Shown: positions 53,858 to 63,181 of the stretch, in pieces | How positions within the stretch are numbered: the stretch's first letter is position 1 | Layout of the letters: every line of letters begins with the position of its first letter | DNA from: Fen-1298 sp050015675 | GTDB taxonomy: Bacteria; Bacteroidota; Ignavibacteria; UBA10030 | Direction of reading: 5' to 3' | DNA length: 64,000 nt | Assembly: GCA_050015675.1 (NCBI GenBank) | Contig: JBEKAY010000001.1 | Coordinates: 1 to 64,000, forward strand | Notes under the pieces: model-generated | Told to the model about the DNA's origin: nothing | Seen by the model: the letters and a program-made list of their open reading frames with translations, nothing else | The model's database searches: none | Program-made: the position numbers and the translations under genes

Positions 53858-53912
53858 TGTCAAGAATAACACATGAAAACAATTGGTGATGTCTTAGAGC
53901 AGGCAATCTCTT

Positions 53913-54209
53913 ATGCATGAGTATATGATCATTATCCGGTTCATAACATCGTATGACGAGGAATTTATCACTTTGATTCCTAACCAGCGTGCGCAAATTA
54001 ATCGTCTCATGGGAAAAGGAGTAATCACAAGCTATAGTTTATCTGCCGACCGAGGAACACTCTGGGTAACACTGCTTGCGACTTCCCTGGAGGCGGTAGA
54101 GAAAATACTGAGAATGATGCCGTTGTTCAAGTTTATGCGTTATGAGGTTATTGAGTTGATGTTCCACAACAGCCCGGCTCATGCACAAATGCATTTTTCT
54201 ATGAATTAG
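53913..54209 (+). CDS. YciI/muconolactone isomerase-like small protein
   Basis: 98-aa protein resembling muconolactone delta-isomerase-like or YciI-like dimeric alpha/beta barrels: MIIIRFITSYDEEFITLIPNQRAQINRLMGKGVI... then LWVTLLATSLEAVEKILRMMPLFKFM and a final strand VIELMF. Function unknown. A 15-codon frame (ATG 53872) ends across its start codon and could couple translation. Confidence 0.6.
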   Translation: MHEYMIIIRFITSYDEEFITLIPNQRAQINRLMGKGVITSYSLSADRGTLWVTLLATSLEAVEKILRMMPLFKFMRYEVIELMFHNSPAHAQMHFSMN

Positions 54210-54269
54210 ATTTCCCATTCACGGTGGAGTAGTAAAATAAAATCATTCATCAATTAAGGAGATACCCTT

Positions 54270-54848
54270 ATGAAAAGAATAACAATTGTCCTTCTTGCCA
54301 TTTTCGTTGCTACAGCGTTTGTGTCGGCACAATCTGACTGGAAGTTAGATAAAGTCCATTCCAGCATCACGTTCACAGTAAAGCATATGGTTATTTCAGA
54401 GGTAACCGGAAGCTTCAAGGATTTTGCCATTACTCTGAAATCTGATAAGGATGATTTCTCAGATGCAGAAGTCCAGAGCACTATCAAGGTCAGCAGCCTT
54501 AGCACAGACAATGCAATGCGGGATGGCCACCTAAAATCTGATGATTTTTTTAATGCCGAAAAATTTCCAGAAATAAATTTTAAGAGTACATCATTCGAAA
54601 AGCTCGGCGATAATAAGTATAAAATCACCGGCGATCTGACAATTCGTGATGTAACGAAGAATGTGACGTTTGATGCGATACTCAACGGTACACTTAAAAC
54701 TGATCGCGGTGTGCTTTCTGCATGGAAAGCTACTACGACAATAAACCGATTTGACTACAATTTAAAGTGGAGCAAAGCCCTGGAAACCGGCGGTTTAGTA
54801 GTTGGACAAGATGTGATTATCACGTTGAATTTGGAATTGAACAAGTAA
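54270..54848 (+). CDS. periplasmic YceI family protein
   Basis: 192-aa lipocalin-like YceI protein with a signal peptide (MKRITIVLLAIFVATAFVSA) and the motif WKLDKVHSSITFTVKHM, followed by GHLKSDDFFNAEKFPEI. These proteins bind isoprenoid chains such as polyprenols or quinones. Fits the quinone/redox theme of the MarR group. It is followed by a strong terminator. Confidence 0.93.
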   Translation: MKRITIVLLAIFVATAFVSAQSDWKLDKVHSSITFTVKHMVISEVTGSFKDFAITLKSDKDDFSDAEVQSTIKVSSLSTDNAMRDGHLKSDDFFNAEKFPEINFKSTSFEKLGDNKYKITGDLTIRDVTKNVTFDAILNGTLKTDRGVLSAWKATTTINRFDYNLKWSKALETGGLVVGQDVIITLNLELNK

Positions 54849-54862
54849 ACCTTTCGCAGAAT

Positions 54863-54900
54863 GGAGCCTACTTATTAAGTGGGCTCCCTCTTTTTATTCT
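54863..54900 (+). terminator. rho-independent terminator after yceI
   Basis: An 11-bp stem (GGAGCCTACTT against AAGTGGGCTCC, one G-T pair) with an ATT loop, followed by CTCTTTTTATT. It ends the MarR/YceI group and separates it from pfkA. Confidence 0.9.
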
Positions 54901-54935
54901 TCTACTCAAATAATACCAATATATTTCAGGTATTG

Positions 54936-54954
54936 CTATTGCATTTGGCAATAG
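54936..54954. other. short inverted repeat upstream of pfkA
   Basis: CTATTGC-ATTTG-GCAATAG, perfect 7-bp arms, about 100 nt before pfkA. It could be an operator or a leader hairpin. Confidence 0.3.
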
Positions 54955-55049
54955 TTAATTTCCTCAAAGAAGAGTTTCTTTCTTTATCGGTATAGAGACC
55001 ACGACGCTGGAATTGTTTTCTTTTTTCTATTGTAAGAAAGGAATACACA

Positions 55050-56159
55050 ATGAAACGTCATATAATCAAACGCATAGCCATTAATACCGGCGGAGGCGAC
55101 GCACCTGGTCTCAATGCCGTCATCCGTGCAGTGGTTGTTTCTGCCATTAATCGCGGATGGGAATGCTACGGCATACGCGACGGCTATAACGGATTGCTGG
55201 AACCGAAGAACTATCCCGATGGTGGACTCATTCCGCTCCCAAGGTCGAAGGTGCGCGGCATTACACATCTCGGCGGAACGATTCTTGGCACTACCAACAA
55301 AGGTAATCCGCTGAAATGGCCAGTGAAAGGAAAAGACGGCAAACTGCATGAAATCGATCGCACCAATGAATTGATAAAGATGTTTCAGAAAAACAAAATT
55401 GATGCACTTGTAGCTGTAGGCGGCGATGGGTCACTTGGTATAGCGAATATCCTTTCTCAAAAAGGATTGCGTGTGATCGGCGTACCAAAGACAATTGACA
55501 ACGACTTGGATAAGACGGTTATTACATTCGGGTTTGATACAGCAGTCTCGTTTGCGACGACATGCCTTGACCGGCTGCATACGACTGCGGAATCGCACCA
55601 GCGGGTGATGGTTGTAGAAGTCATGGGCCGCTACGCAGGCTGGATTGCTCTCGAGTGCGGAGTCTCAGGCACTGCAGATGCGATTCTCATTCCAGAAATT
55701 CCGTATGATATTCACAAGATTGCAGAAAAGATTGAAGACCGCTGGGAAATCGGGGCGCACTTTGCTATCGTCGTCGTAGCGGAAGGAGCTAAACCGAAAG
55801 GCGGAACCGTTTCTGTTGTTTCAAAAGAAATCGGCCGGGCCGAAAAGCTTGGCGGTGCGGGCGAACGTGTTGCGAAAGAAATTCAGGATATCACTGGAAA
55901 AGAAACGCGTTGTGTCGTGCTCGGTCATTTATTGCGGGGCGGTACACCAACAACATTTGACCGATTAATTTCGCTTCGGTTTGGCGCGGCGGCTGTCCGC
56001 GCTTTAAGTGAAGGACAGTCTGGCATCATGGTCGCATTAGATCCGCCGACCGTACGGTATGTGCCGCTTGCAGAAGCCACTAACAGAATGAAAACCGTTC
56101 CTATCGATTGCGATATTATTCTCACCGCGCGTGATTTAGGAATTAGTTTTGGAGATTAA
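55050..56159 (+). CDS. pfkA: 6-phosphofructokinase
   Basis: 369-aa phosphofructokinase, phosphorylating fructose 6-phosphate. The motifs are INTGGGDAPGLNAVIRA, VGGDGS (124-127), PKTIDNDLDKT and VMGRYAGWIA. Known residues that separate donors are mixed here: GGDG (Gly, as in ATP enzymes) together with Lys147 in PKTIDND (as in pyrophosphate enzymes and some ATP members). The donor therefore cannot be called from these positions. The gene stands alone. Confidence 0.92.
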   Translation: MKRHIIKRIAINTGGGDAPGLNAVIRAVVVSAINRGWECYGIRDGYNGLLEPKNYPDGGLIPLPRSKVRGITHLGGTILGTTNKGNPLKWPVKGKDGKLHEIDRTNELIKMFQKNKIDALVAVGGDGSLGIANILSQKGLRVIGVPKTIDNDLDKTVITFGFDTAVSFATTCLDRLHTTAESHQRVMVVEVMGRYAGWIALECGVSGTADAILIPEIPYDIHKIAEKIEDRWEIGAHFAIVVVAEGAKPKGGTVSVVSKEIGRAEKLGGAGERVAKEIQDITGKETRCVVLGHLLRGGTPTTFDRLISLRFGAAAVRALSEGQSGIMVALDPPTVRYVPLAEATNRMKTVPIDCDIILTARDLGISFGD

Positions 56160-56265
56160 TCGAATCATTGAAAGTAAATGAAATTCTAAATATGTAAAAA
56201 GTATGTTTCATCATACAAATTCTTTCGAACCCGACATCTATCTATAAACTATTGGAGTCTATACT

Positions 56266-58236
56266 ATGACCTCACCTACAGGATACACCGAAGCCGAACG
56301 CCAACAAACTGAAAAAGCTCTTCAAGAGTCTGATGGACGTTATCGGTTGCTTGCAGAAAACATACGAGATGTGATCTGGACGATGGATCTGGATGGACAT
56401 TTTACCTATGTAAGTCCATCTGTCTTTCAATTAAGAGGCTATACAGCAGAAGAGGTAATGCTTCAGTCTGTCCAAGAAGCATTTACTTCCGATTCAGCCC
56501 TTAAGATTTTAGGCGGCATTCAAATTTTATTAGCGCAGGATGAAACACAAGATATTCGTACAAATTGGGAACTGCAGCAGCCCCGTAAAGAAGGAAGTAC
56601 GGTGTGGACTGAGGTGAGTGCGAATATTATCCGCGATAAAAAAGGATCTGCGATTGCTGTTCTTGGAGTAAGCCGTGATATAACCGAGCGTAAGAACGCA
56701 GAAGAGAAGATTGCCGAACAAGCTCATTTGTTAGACGTTGCCCTTGATCCAATTATTTTGCGTGATATGAATGATGCACTTATCTATTGGAATAAAGCGG
56801 CGGAAAACTTGTATGGCTGGACGTTCGAAGAAGCGAATTTATTGAAAGCTAATCAATTTATAGCAGAAGTGGATCAGTCCAAATACGAGCGTGGAGTAAA
56901 GGAGTTTCTTGAAAAGGGGGAATGTAAAATTGAACTGCAGCAAAGGGCTAAAAATGGCCGCAAAATTATTACTCTCTCTCAATGGTCTCTTGTGCAGAAT
57001 CAGGATGGCAAACCTTACGCCCGTCTCGTTATAGACCGCGATATTACCGAACAACGAAATTTTGAAACACAACTTCGTCGGGCACAGCGAATGGAAAGTC
57101 TGGGAACGTTAGCAGGCGGTATTGCTCACGATTTTAATAACGTCCTGGCACCCATCCTTATGTCCATTCAAATTTTAAATATGAAAATTACTGATCCAAA
57201 CCTCAAAAAGCTTATAACTACTCTTGAATCCAGCACTAAACGAGGCAGTGAGGTTGTTAAACAAGTAGCGACCTTCGCACGCGGGACGGAAAAAGAATTT
57301 GGACCCCAACAATTGCGATATATTGTTTCGGAAATAGAATCTATTATTAATGGAACGTTTCCCAAAAACATACAATTGCGTATCGGAATTTCAAAAGATC
57401 TCTCGCTTGTTTTGGGCGACGCAGCACAATTGCAGCAGATGCTGATGAATCTCTGCCTCAATGCCCGCGACGCTATGCCTGACGGAGGCCGTCTCACCGT
57501 AACCGCCGAGGGGATGGACATGGACGAAAGTTTTGCTCGCATGATACTTGGTGCTCATCCGGGTCAGTATGTCGTGCTGACAGTTGCAGATACTGGCACA
57601 GGTATCCCAATGGAAATTCAAGAAAAGGTTTTTGAACCGTTCTTTACAACAAAAGAAAGGGGTAAAGGTTCAGGGCTTGGCCTTTCGATGGTATATACTA
57701 TTGTAAAATCGCACAGTAGTTTTATAAAATTATATAGTGAAATTGGCAAAGGAACGGAAATTAAAATCTTTCTTCCTGCTACTCAACAAACCGAGAAAAA
57801 GGGTGTCACCATTGAAGAGGATACACCTTTGATAGGCAATGGAGAAAACATTCTTGTTGTTGACGACGAACTATCTGTATTGCAGATTTCTAAAGAAATT
57901 CTCGAGGCGCGTAACTACCGAGTGATGACGGCTGCAGATGGAGCAGAAGCAACCGCCCTTTTTGCAAGCGCAGAAAAAGGATCTATTGATCTCGTAGTAA
58001 CCGACATGAACATGCCGTTGATGGATGGATCATCAACCATCAGAGCATTGAGACGGCTTGCACCATCTTTGAAGATAGTTGTTTCAAGTGGTTTGTTAAC
58101 AGATGTAAATTCAGCAGGCGTGGCCGGCCTCGATATTCAAGGATATCTGACAAAACCGTACACCGCTGATCAGCTTGCATCAATGGTGAGTAAAGTTCTC
58201 AGAAAAGAATATCATCCAGAATCCTTCAAGAGCTAA
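56266..58236 (+). CDS. PAS-PAS hybrid histidine kinase with C-terminal receiver
   Basis: 656-aa cytoplasmic sensor kinase; no membrane segment. Two PAS/PAC domains (about 24-145 and 150-270; ISV-like WTMDLDGHFTYVSPSVFQLRG and YWNKAAENLYGWTFEEA). HisKA has the phosphoacceptor His288 in GGIAHDFNNV. The ATPase domain has NLCLNARDAMPDGG, ADTGTGIP and GKGSGLGLSMVYTIV. The receiver (about 530-650) ends in VTDMNMPLMDG with Asp580. The final output regulator is not encoded next to it. Ligand unknown. Confidence 0.93.
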   Translation: MTSPTGYTEAERQQTEKALQESDGRYRLLAENIRDVIWTMDLDGHFTYVSPSVFQLRGYTAEEVMLQSVQEAFTSDSALKILGGIQILLAQDETQDIRTNWELQQPRKEGSTVWTEVSANIIRDKKGSAIAVLGVSRDITERKNAEEKIAEQAHLLDVALDPIILRDMNDALIYWNKAAENLYGWTFEEANLLKANQFIAEVDQSKYERGVKEFLEKGECKIELQQRAKNGRKIITLSQWSLVQNQDGKPYARLVIDRDITEQRNFETQLRRAQRMESLGTLAGGIAHDFNNVLAPILMSIQILNMKITDPNLKKLITTLESSTKRGSEVVKQVATFARGTEKEFGPQQLRYIVSEIESIINGTFPKNIQLRIGISKDLSLVLGDAAQLQQMLMNLCLNARDAMPDGGRLTVTAEGMDMDESFARMILGAHPGQYVVLTVADTGTGIPMEIQEKVFEPFFTTKERGKGSGLGLSMVYTIVKSHSSFIKLYSEIGKGTEIKIFLPATQQTEKKGVTIEEDTPLIGNGENILVVDDELSVLQISKEILEARNYRVMTAADGAEATALFASAEKGSIDLVVTDMNMPLMDGSSTIRALRRLAPSLKIVVSSGLLTDVNSAGVAGLDIQGYLTKPYTADQLASMVSKVLRKEYHPESFKS

Positions 58237-58447
58237 TACTATTCAACGCCATTGTCTGTGCTGTCAGTATTTATATCCTGGAGCAACTTGAGTTTTGTAA
58301 TGTCTGGATTTGCTTTCCTAATCTATCGGGATATTTTTATCTGCCTTCATTTTGGTGGATGCCGGAAGAGTTGCCCTGTGAGCATTGGGATTGTCAAAAA
58401 GAAAATTTTTGATGCTGCTTTTAATGATGACTACATAAAGGAAAGTT

Positions 58448-58936
58448 ATGGCAATTAAAATCTTTATCACGGGCGGCACATTTGACAAAGAGTACAACGA
58501 ACTGGACGGCAAACTTTTTTTTAAAGACACACACTTGCCAGAGATGCTTAAACTGGGTAGATGTAAAGTGTCAGTGGAAATTCGTACACTTATGCTTATT
58601 GATAGTCTGGAGATGACCGACGCAGATCGCCAGATTATTGTTGAGCAAAGCCGGAAATGCAAAGAAGATCGGATCGTCATCACACATGGTACTGACACTA
58701 TGGAAGAAACAGCAAAGGTGCTTGGTCAAGCAGGTCTCGCGAAGACCATTGTGCTCACCGGGGCGATGGTCCCATATAAATTTGGCAGCTCCGATGGACT
58801 TTTTAATCTCGGCAGCGCACTCGCATTTGCTCAGACTCTTTCCCGAGGTGTTTATATTGCTATGAACGGCTGTTGTTTTATTTGGGATAATGTAAAAAAG
58901 AATAAAAAAACAGGAGAGTTTGAAGAAACGAGGTAA
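58448..58936 (+). CDS. single-domain asparaginase-like protein
   Basis: 162-aa protein matching only the N-terminal domain of type I/II asparaginases. IFITGGTFDKEYNE carries the first Thr and ITHGTDTMEETA the second Thr and Asp. The following IVLTGAMVPYKFGSSDGLFNLGSAL also matches. Full asparaginases have about 330 aa and a second domain. One-domain members are common and conserved, so this is probably a real gene and not a truncation; activity unknown. Confidence 0.82.
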   Translation: MAIKIFITGGTFDKEYNELDGKLFFKDTHLPEMLKLGRCKVSVEIRTLMLIDSLEMTDADRQIIVEQSRKCKEDRIVITHGTDTMEETAKVLGQAGLAKTIVLTGAMVPYKFGSSDGLFNLGSALAFAQTLSRGVYIAMNGCCFIWDNVKKNKKTGEFEETR

Positions 58937-58962
58937 TAATAAAATATCTGATTTGTCAACAC

Positions 58963-58987
58963 AAAAGCCCGTTTAGCACGGGCTTTT
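58963..58987. terminator. bidirectional terminator between the asparaginase-like gene and tRNA-Val
   Basis: AAAAGCCCGT-TTAGC-ACGGGCTTTT: a 10-bp stem with T runs on both strands. It can end both the + strand asparaginase-like transcript and the - strand tRNA transcript. Confidence 0.9.
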
Positions 58988-58991
58988 TTTG

Positions 58992-59066
58992 TGGACGCTG
59001 TAGGGATCGAACCTACGACCTCCGCCTTGTAAGGGCGGCGCTCTGAACCAGCTGAGCTAAGCGTCC
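58992..59066 (-). tRNA. tRNA-Val (anticodon TAC)
   Basis: 75-nt cloverleaf on the minus strand: acceptor GGACGCT/AGCGTCC with discriminator A, D stem GCTC/GAGC, anticodon stem CCGCC/GGCGG with loop CTTACAA (anticodon TAC at 59029-59031), variable loop AGGTC, T arm GTAGG-TTCGATC-CCTAC. No encoded CCA. All stems pair fully. Confidence 0.97.
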
Positions 59067-59262
59067 ATTTCAACACTATTCAAATTTACGGATTCTTCTC
59101 TGCTATTGCAAACCTTCAACAATCATGCTAATTGAAGGAAATTAAGCGCGATGATTATGCTGAAAATAATGTTTTTAAAATTGAATTGGACGGGAATCAT
59201 TTTCGTTTTCAAACTGTTTTAATTTCAGTTTTTCAAATATAATTCACTCTACACTAATTGAT

Positions 59263-59291
59263 TTGACACCTATTTTTTCGTAGGATAGCTT
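59263..59291 (+). promoter_or_regulatory. candidate promoter for the act (ACIII) operon
   Basis: TTGACA, 17-nt spacer, TAGCTT, about 70 nt before actA. A second good -10-like TATAAT lies at 59327-59332 without a clear -35. The ~297-nt gap from the tRNA to actA holds no other feature. Confidence 0.5.
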
Positions 59292-59363
59292 CAGAAAGTT
59301 ATCATCATATCGGTATGTTCTGCCGGTATAATTGAAAAACAAGAAAATGTACACCGCACGTTT

Positions 59364-59933
59364 ATGAAAAAAGCGCTCCTTGATTATACGCTTCGCATTC
59401 GTCTCCCAATAATTATTTTCGTTGGAGTGTTTTTTTTTACCGCCACGTATTTCTTTTCTCGTGCCGAACGCGACGGAATAGGATATACACCCGTTCAGCC
59501 AATTGCATTCTCACATAAACTCCATGCCGGTACCATGCAAATTGATTGCAAGTATTGCCACTTAGCCGTTACGAGATCTCCTTATGCAACCATCCCTTCA
59601 GTAGCAACGTGCATGAATTGTCATGCAATAGCACGAAAAGACAAACCTGAAATTATCAAACTTACAGAATACTATGAAAAAGGCATTGCATTACCATGGA
59701 AACGCGTTCATCGTATACCCGATTATGCGTATTTTAATCACAGTGTACATATCAACAAAGGAATCGAATGCGCGAGTTGCCATGGGAAAGTAGAAGACAT
59801 GGATGGCGCGGTGCAGGTATCGGAGTTTACTATGGCCGCGTGCTTGACCTGTCATCGCAACGCACCAACAGTACTGGCAAATATTCATGGTATAAAAATG
59901 GGACCCGAAAACTGTTACGCGTGTCATCGTTAA
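59364..59933 (+). CDS. actA: alternative complex III multihaem cytochrome subunit ActA
   Basis: 189-aa membrane-anchored multihaem cytochrome c. An N-terminal anchor (LRIRLPIIIFVGVFFFTATYFF) is followed by five CxxCH haem sites: CKYCH, CMNCH, CASCH, CLTCH and CYACH. This pentahaem pattern ahead of actB-actC is diagnostic of ActA of the quinol-oxidising alternative complex III. Ten nt separate it from a small gene with a twin-arginine-like start. Confidence 0.92.
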   Translation: MKKALLDYTLRIRLPIIIFVGVFFFTATYFFSRAERDGIGYTPVQPIAFSHKLHAGTMQIDCKYCHLAVTRSPYATIPSVATCMNCHAIARKDKPEIIKLTEYYEKGIALPWKRVHRIPDYAYFNHSVHINKGIECASCHGKVEDMDGAVQVSEFTMAACLTCHRNAPTVLANIHGIKMGPENCYACHR

Positions 59934-59943
59934 ATGGACGAGT

Positions 59944-60156
59944 ATGGAAACAACACAAGAAAATAATACGTTTAAACGCCGCTCGTTTTTTTTACGAGTG
60001 TTTGGCGGAATTGCCGGAGGGTGGATAGCGAGAAATTTGTTCTCGGGTTTTATTCGCACAACAACAAATACCGGGAGCAAAGAAATAGTTCAGGTTACGA
60101 TCAATCCGTTGGCAGTTCCACGCATGAATAAGGATGCGACATCTCATGGCGCATAA
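59944..60156 (+). CDS. small protein with twin-arginine-like N-terminus between actA and actB
   Basis: 70-aa protein, not recognised. KRRSFFLRVFGGIAGGW resembles a twin-arginine signal or anchor, followed by a short tail (EIVQVTINPLAVPRMN). It has no cysteine, so no haem or Fe-S. It overlaps the actB start by 11 nt. It may be a small accessory subunit or assembly factor of the complex, or the remnant of a longer Tat protein. Known ACIII operons do not always encode such a gene; the role is inference. Confidence 0.5.
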   Translation: METTQENNTFKRRSFFLRVFGGIAGGWIARNLFSGFIRTTTNTGSKEIVQVTINPLAVPRMNKDATSHGA

Positions 60157-63100
60157 TCCAAAATATTGGAAGAGCCTCCGTACCTTGAAAAACAAAAAAC
60201 CTGATGTTGATCCAGAAGTGCATGAGTTTATGGATGGTGTAACAGATGACTTTTCTCCATCGGAAATGTCCGGAATGTCGCGCAAACAATTCCTTGCTTT
60301 GCTTGCTGTTTCTGCCGCCTTTACCGCAGCGGGATGTTCTAACTATCGAGATAAAGGTGAAATCGTTCCATATACAAAAAAACCTGAAGAGGTGACCCCG
60401 GGCGTTCCAAATTATTATGCTTCTACATGTACAGGATGTTCGCAGGCATGTGGTATTCTTATCAAGACGCGAGAAGGACGTCCGATTAAGATTGACGGCA
60501 ATCCAGACCATCCAATCAACCGTGGAAAAATTTGTGCAAAGGGACAGGCGAGCATTCTGAATCTCTACGATCCATTTCGTTTGCGGACAGCGCAGTATGG
60601 CAAGGCTTCCGGTAAGCATGGAGATGTGTCTTGGAAGAAAACCGATGAAGAGATTATCCGAAGTCTTACTGAAGCGGTTCAAAGTGGAAAAGAAATTGCT
60701 CTTGTAACAAAAGCTATCAATTCACCGACAGCGAAAAAACTATTGGATGAATTTAAAGCGAAATACCCGACAACAAAAATCTATAGCTATTCACTTTTTA
60801 ATAATGAAACGCGTAGAAAGGCATGGCAAAAATGCTACGGTTCAAAGGATTTACCGGTTGTTGAGTGGGAAAAAGCGAAAATTATTCTTGCGCTCGAATC
60901 CGACTTCCTTGGAACGGATGGAATGACCATTGAACAAATCCGTAAGTTCACGGATGCCCGGGATGTAATGAAATCAAAGAATTTCAACCGTGTTTACTGC
61001 GTTGAAGGCGCAATGTCTCTTACAGGGGCTCATACTGATTATAGGTTGCGACTTCGGCCTGATGCGCAGTTAGAATTTGTTTTGGCACTTACGAGAGAAC
61101 TTGGTGGCGATAAAATTTCGACGACCTCATCTCTACAAGATTTTGCACAAAAATATGAACTTTCAACAGAGATACTACACCACCTTGTTCATGATTTAAA
61201 GAATCATCGTGGTGAAGCGATGATATACGCCGGGGATATTCTCTCAGAAGAAATTCATATTGCCGTGAACTATCTGAATGAGCTTCTTGAGAATACAAAA
61301 CTTTTCCAGAAAGAACATTGTGCGGTTAGTGTTGTACCTTTATCAACACAAGAAGAAATCGAAACGCTTGTTGGTGGAATGAAATCAGGAAAGGTTGGGG
61401 TTGTCATCCACTCTGATTCTAATCCCATCTATCATCTCCCTAAAGAATTTGGTTATGAAGAGGCGCTGAAATCCGTACCGCTCAGTGTTGGTCTTGTCGA
61501 GGCAGAGAACGAAACATCTGAACATTGTACCTTCGTGCTGCCGATTAATCATGCGTTTGAATCGTGGGGTGATTGTCAAGTACGGAGCGGAATTCTTTCT
61601 CTTCAGCAACCGGTCATAGCCCCATTGTATGATACACGGCAGAAGGAAGCCGTCTTGCTTTCGTTGATAAGGAATAACGAACCCTACAAGGAAACAATCT
61701 ACCACGAGTACCTTATGAGCCGTTGGGAAAAAGAAGTGTTTCCGATGCTCAAGCTTAAAGTTGATTTCAAAACGTTCTGGTATTCCTCTTTGCATGACGG
61801 AGTTGTGGAGTTTCTTGAGCCAATCAAAAGCGCCAGAGAATATAACACAGGTGCGCTCACCTCAATTACGCTCTTACCAGTCTCTGGAATTGCTGTTGCA
61901 TTGATGGAAAGTTCTTTTCTTGGTGATGGTTCATATGCAAACAACGGCTGGCTTCAGGAATTACCGGATCCGATTTCCAAAATTGTGTGGGACAACTATG
62001 CAGCTCTCTCGCCTCAGACAGCAAAATTGCTTGACATCGATAACAACAATGTGGTGGAAGTGAAACTGCCGCAAGGGTCGCTCACAGTACCAGTCTTTTT
62101 ACAACCGGGGCAGGCAGATGGTTTTATTTCTCTCTCGCTCGGTTATGGGCGGCCAAATGCCGGCCCGGTCGGAAGCAGCGTAGGCGTAAATGCAGGTCAG
62201 TTACTTTCTAAGCAATCGTTGACCGGTTCACGAGTGTTCTCAGGGGCGACGATAACAAGAACTGGAAGTACATACGAACTTGTTTCAACGCAAGAACATC
62301 ATTCACTCGACGATGAATTCACTAAAGACCTGCATCTCAAAAGAAAAATCATCCGTGAAGGAACACTTGCAGAATACGAAAAGAATCCAAATTTCCTTCA
62401 CGAAGAAAAAACAGAACTACTCAACATCTCCAAAGAGATAATCTACAAAGGTGTCAAGTGGGCAATGGCAATCGATCTGAACAAGTGTATCGGATGCAAT
62501 GTATGCGTGGCGGGATGTAACGTGGAAAACAATATTCCTGTGGTTGGCAAAGAGCAAGCAGCAAAAGGGCGTGCCATGCAATGGATTCGTATTGATCGTT
62601 ATTACTCAGGCACCGATGCGGATCCATCGTTAAGTCATCAACCTATGTTGTGTCAGCATTGTGATAATGCACCCTGTGAAAATGTTTGTCCAGTCGTGGC
62701 GACCAATCACAGTTCCGACGGTCTTAATCAGATGGTATACAACCGTTGTGTCGGAACAAAGTACTGTTCGAACAACTGTCCGTACAAAGTGCGCCGTTTT
62801 AATTTCTTCAATTGGCGTGATAGTTTTGCTGATGGATATTATGAGCAGCAACCTGTCAGTCTCGTGCACAATCCGGAAGTAACCGTTCGTTCGCGCGGTG
62901 TGATGGAAAAATGCACTTTCTGTATCCAGCGAATCATGGAAGCGCGGCAGCACGCCACCGAACAGGGACGTGCACTGAAAGGGAGCGATGTCAAAACAGC
63001 ATGCCAGGAAGCATGCCCGGCAACGGCCATTGTATTCGGTGATATGAACGATCAGAATTCAGAAGTGTCGAAGTACCGAACGCATACTTTGGGGTATCAT

Positions 63101-63181
63101 GTGTTGGAAGAGACGAATGTTCGTCCGAATGTAACATACCTTGCCAAATTGCGCAATGTTGAATCGGAGAAATCGGCTTGA
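60146..63181 (+). CDS. actB: alternative complex III iron-sulfur/molybdopterin-like subunit ActB
   Basis: 1011-aa fusion of a molybdopterin-oxidoreductase-like part and a ferredoxin-like part. A signal-like segment (SRKQFLALLAVSAAFTAAGC) is near residue 50. Fe-S cysteines near the N-terminus are CTGCSQACGILIKTREG and CAKGQAS. The C-terminal ferredoxin domain carries CIGCNVCVAGC, CQHCDNAPCENVCP, CVGTKYCSNNCPYK and CTFCIQRI with CQEACPA. ActB proteins are thought to carry no Mo cofactor. I prefer ATG 60146, with AAGGA 11 nt upstream; ATG 60134 would add four residues. Confidence 0.93.
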   Translation: MAHNPKYWKSLRTLKNKKPDVDPEVHEFMDGVTDDFSPSEMSGMSRKQFLALLAVSAAFTAAGCSNYRDKGEIVPYTKKPEEVTPGVPNYYASTCTGCSQACGILIKTREGRPIKIDGNPDHPINRGKICAKGQASILNLYDPFRLRTAQYGKASGKHGDVSWKKTDEEIIRSLTEAVQSGKEIALVTKAINSPTAKKLLDEFKAKYPTTKIYSYSLFNNETRRKAWQKCYGSKDLPVVEWEKAKIILALESDFLGTDGMTIEQIRKFTDARDVMKSKNFNRVYCVEGAMSLTGAHTDYRLRLRPDAQLEFVLALTRELGGDKISTTSSLQDFAQKYELSTEILHHLVHDLKNHRGEAMIYAGDILSEEIHIAVNYLNELLENTKLFQKEHCAVSVVPLSTQEEIETLVGGMKSGKVGVVIHSDSNPIYHLPKEFGYEEALKSVPLSVGLVEAENETSEHCTFVLPINHAFESWGDCQVRSGILSLQQPVIAPLYDTRQKEAVLLSLIRNNEPYKETIYHEYLMSRWEKEVFPMLKLKVDFKTFWYSSLHDGVVEFLEPIKSAREYNTGALTSITLLPVSGIAVALMESSFLGDGSYANNGWLQELPDPISKIVWDNYAALSPQTAKLLDIDNNNVVEVKLPQGSLTVPVFLQPGQADGFISLSLGYGRPNAGPVGSSVGVNAGQLLSKQSLTGSRVFSGATITRTGSTYELVSTQEHHSLDDEFTKDLHLKRKIIREGTLAEYEKNPNFLHEEKTELLNISKEIIYKGVKWAMAIDLNKCIGCNVCVAGCNVENNIPVVGKEQAAKGRAMQWIRIDRYYSGTDADPSLSHQPMLCQHCDNAPCENVCPVVATNHSSDGLNQMVYNRCVGTKYCSNNCPYKVRRFNFFNWRDSFADGYYEQQPVSLVHNPEVTVRSRGVMEKCTFCIQRIMEARQHATEQGRALKGSDVKTACQEACPATAIVFGDMNDQNSEVSKYRTHTLGYHVLEETNVRPNVTYLAKLRNVESEKSA

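Noticed and set aside
53872..53919. Fifteen-codon frame overlapping the start of the YciI-like gene
   Set aside because: Too short to support as a gene; noted only as possible translational coupling.
58252..58458. 68-codon frame upstream of the asparaginase-like gene
   Set aside because: Overlaps the asparaginase start, has no recognisable motif and no ribosome site.
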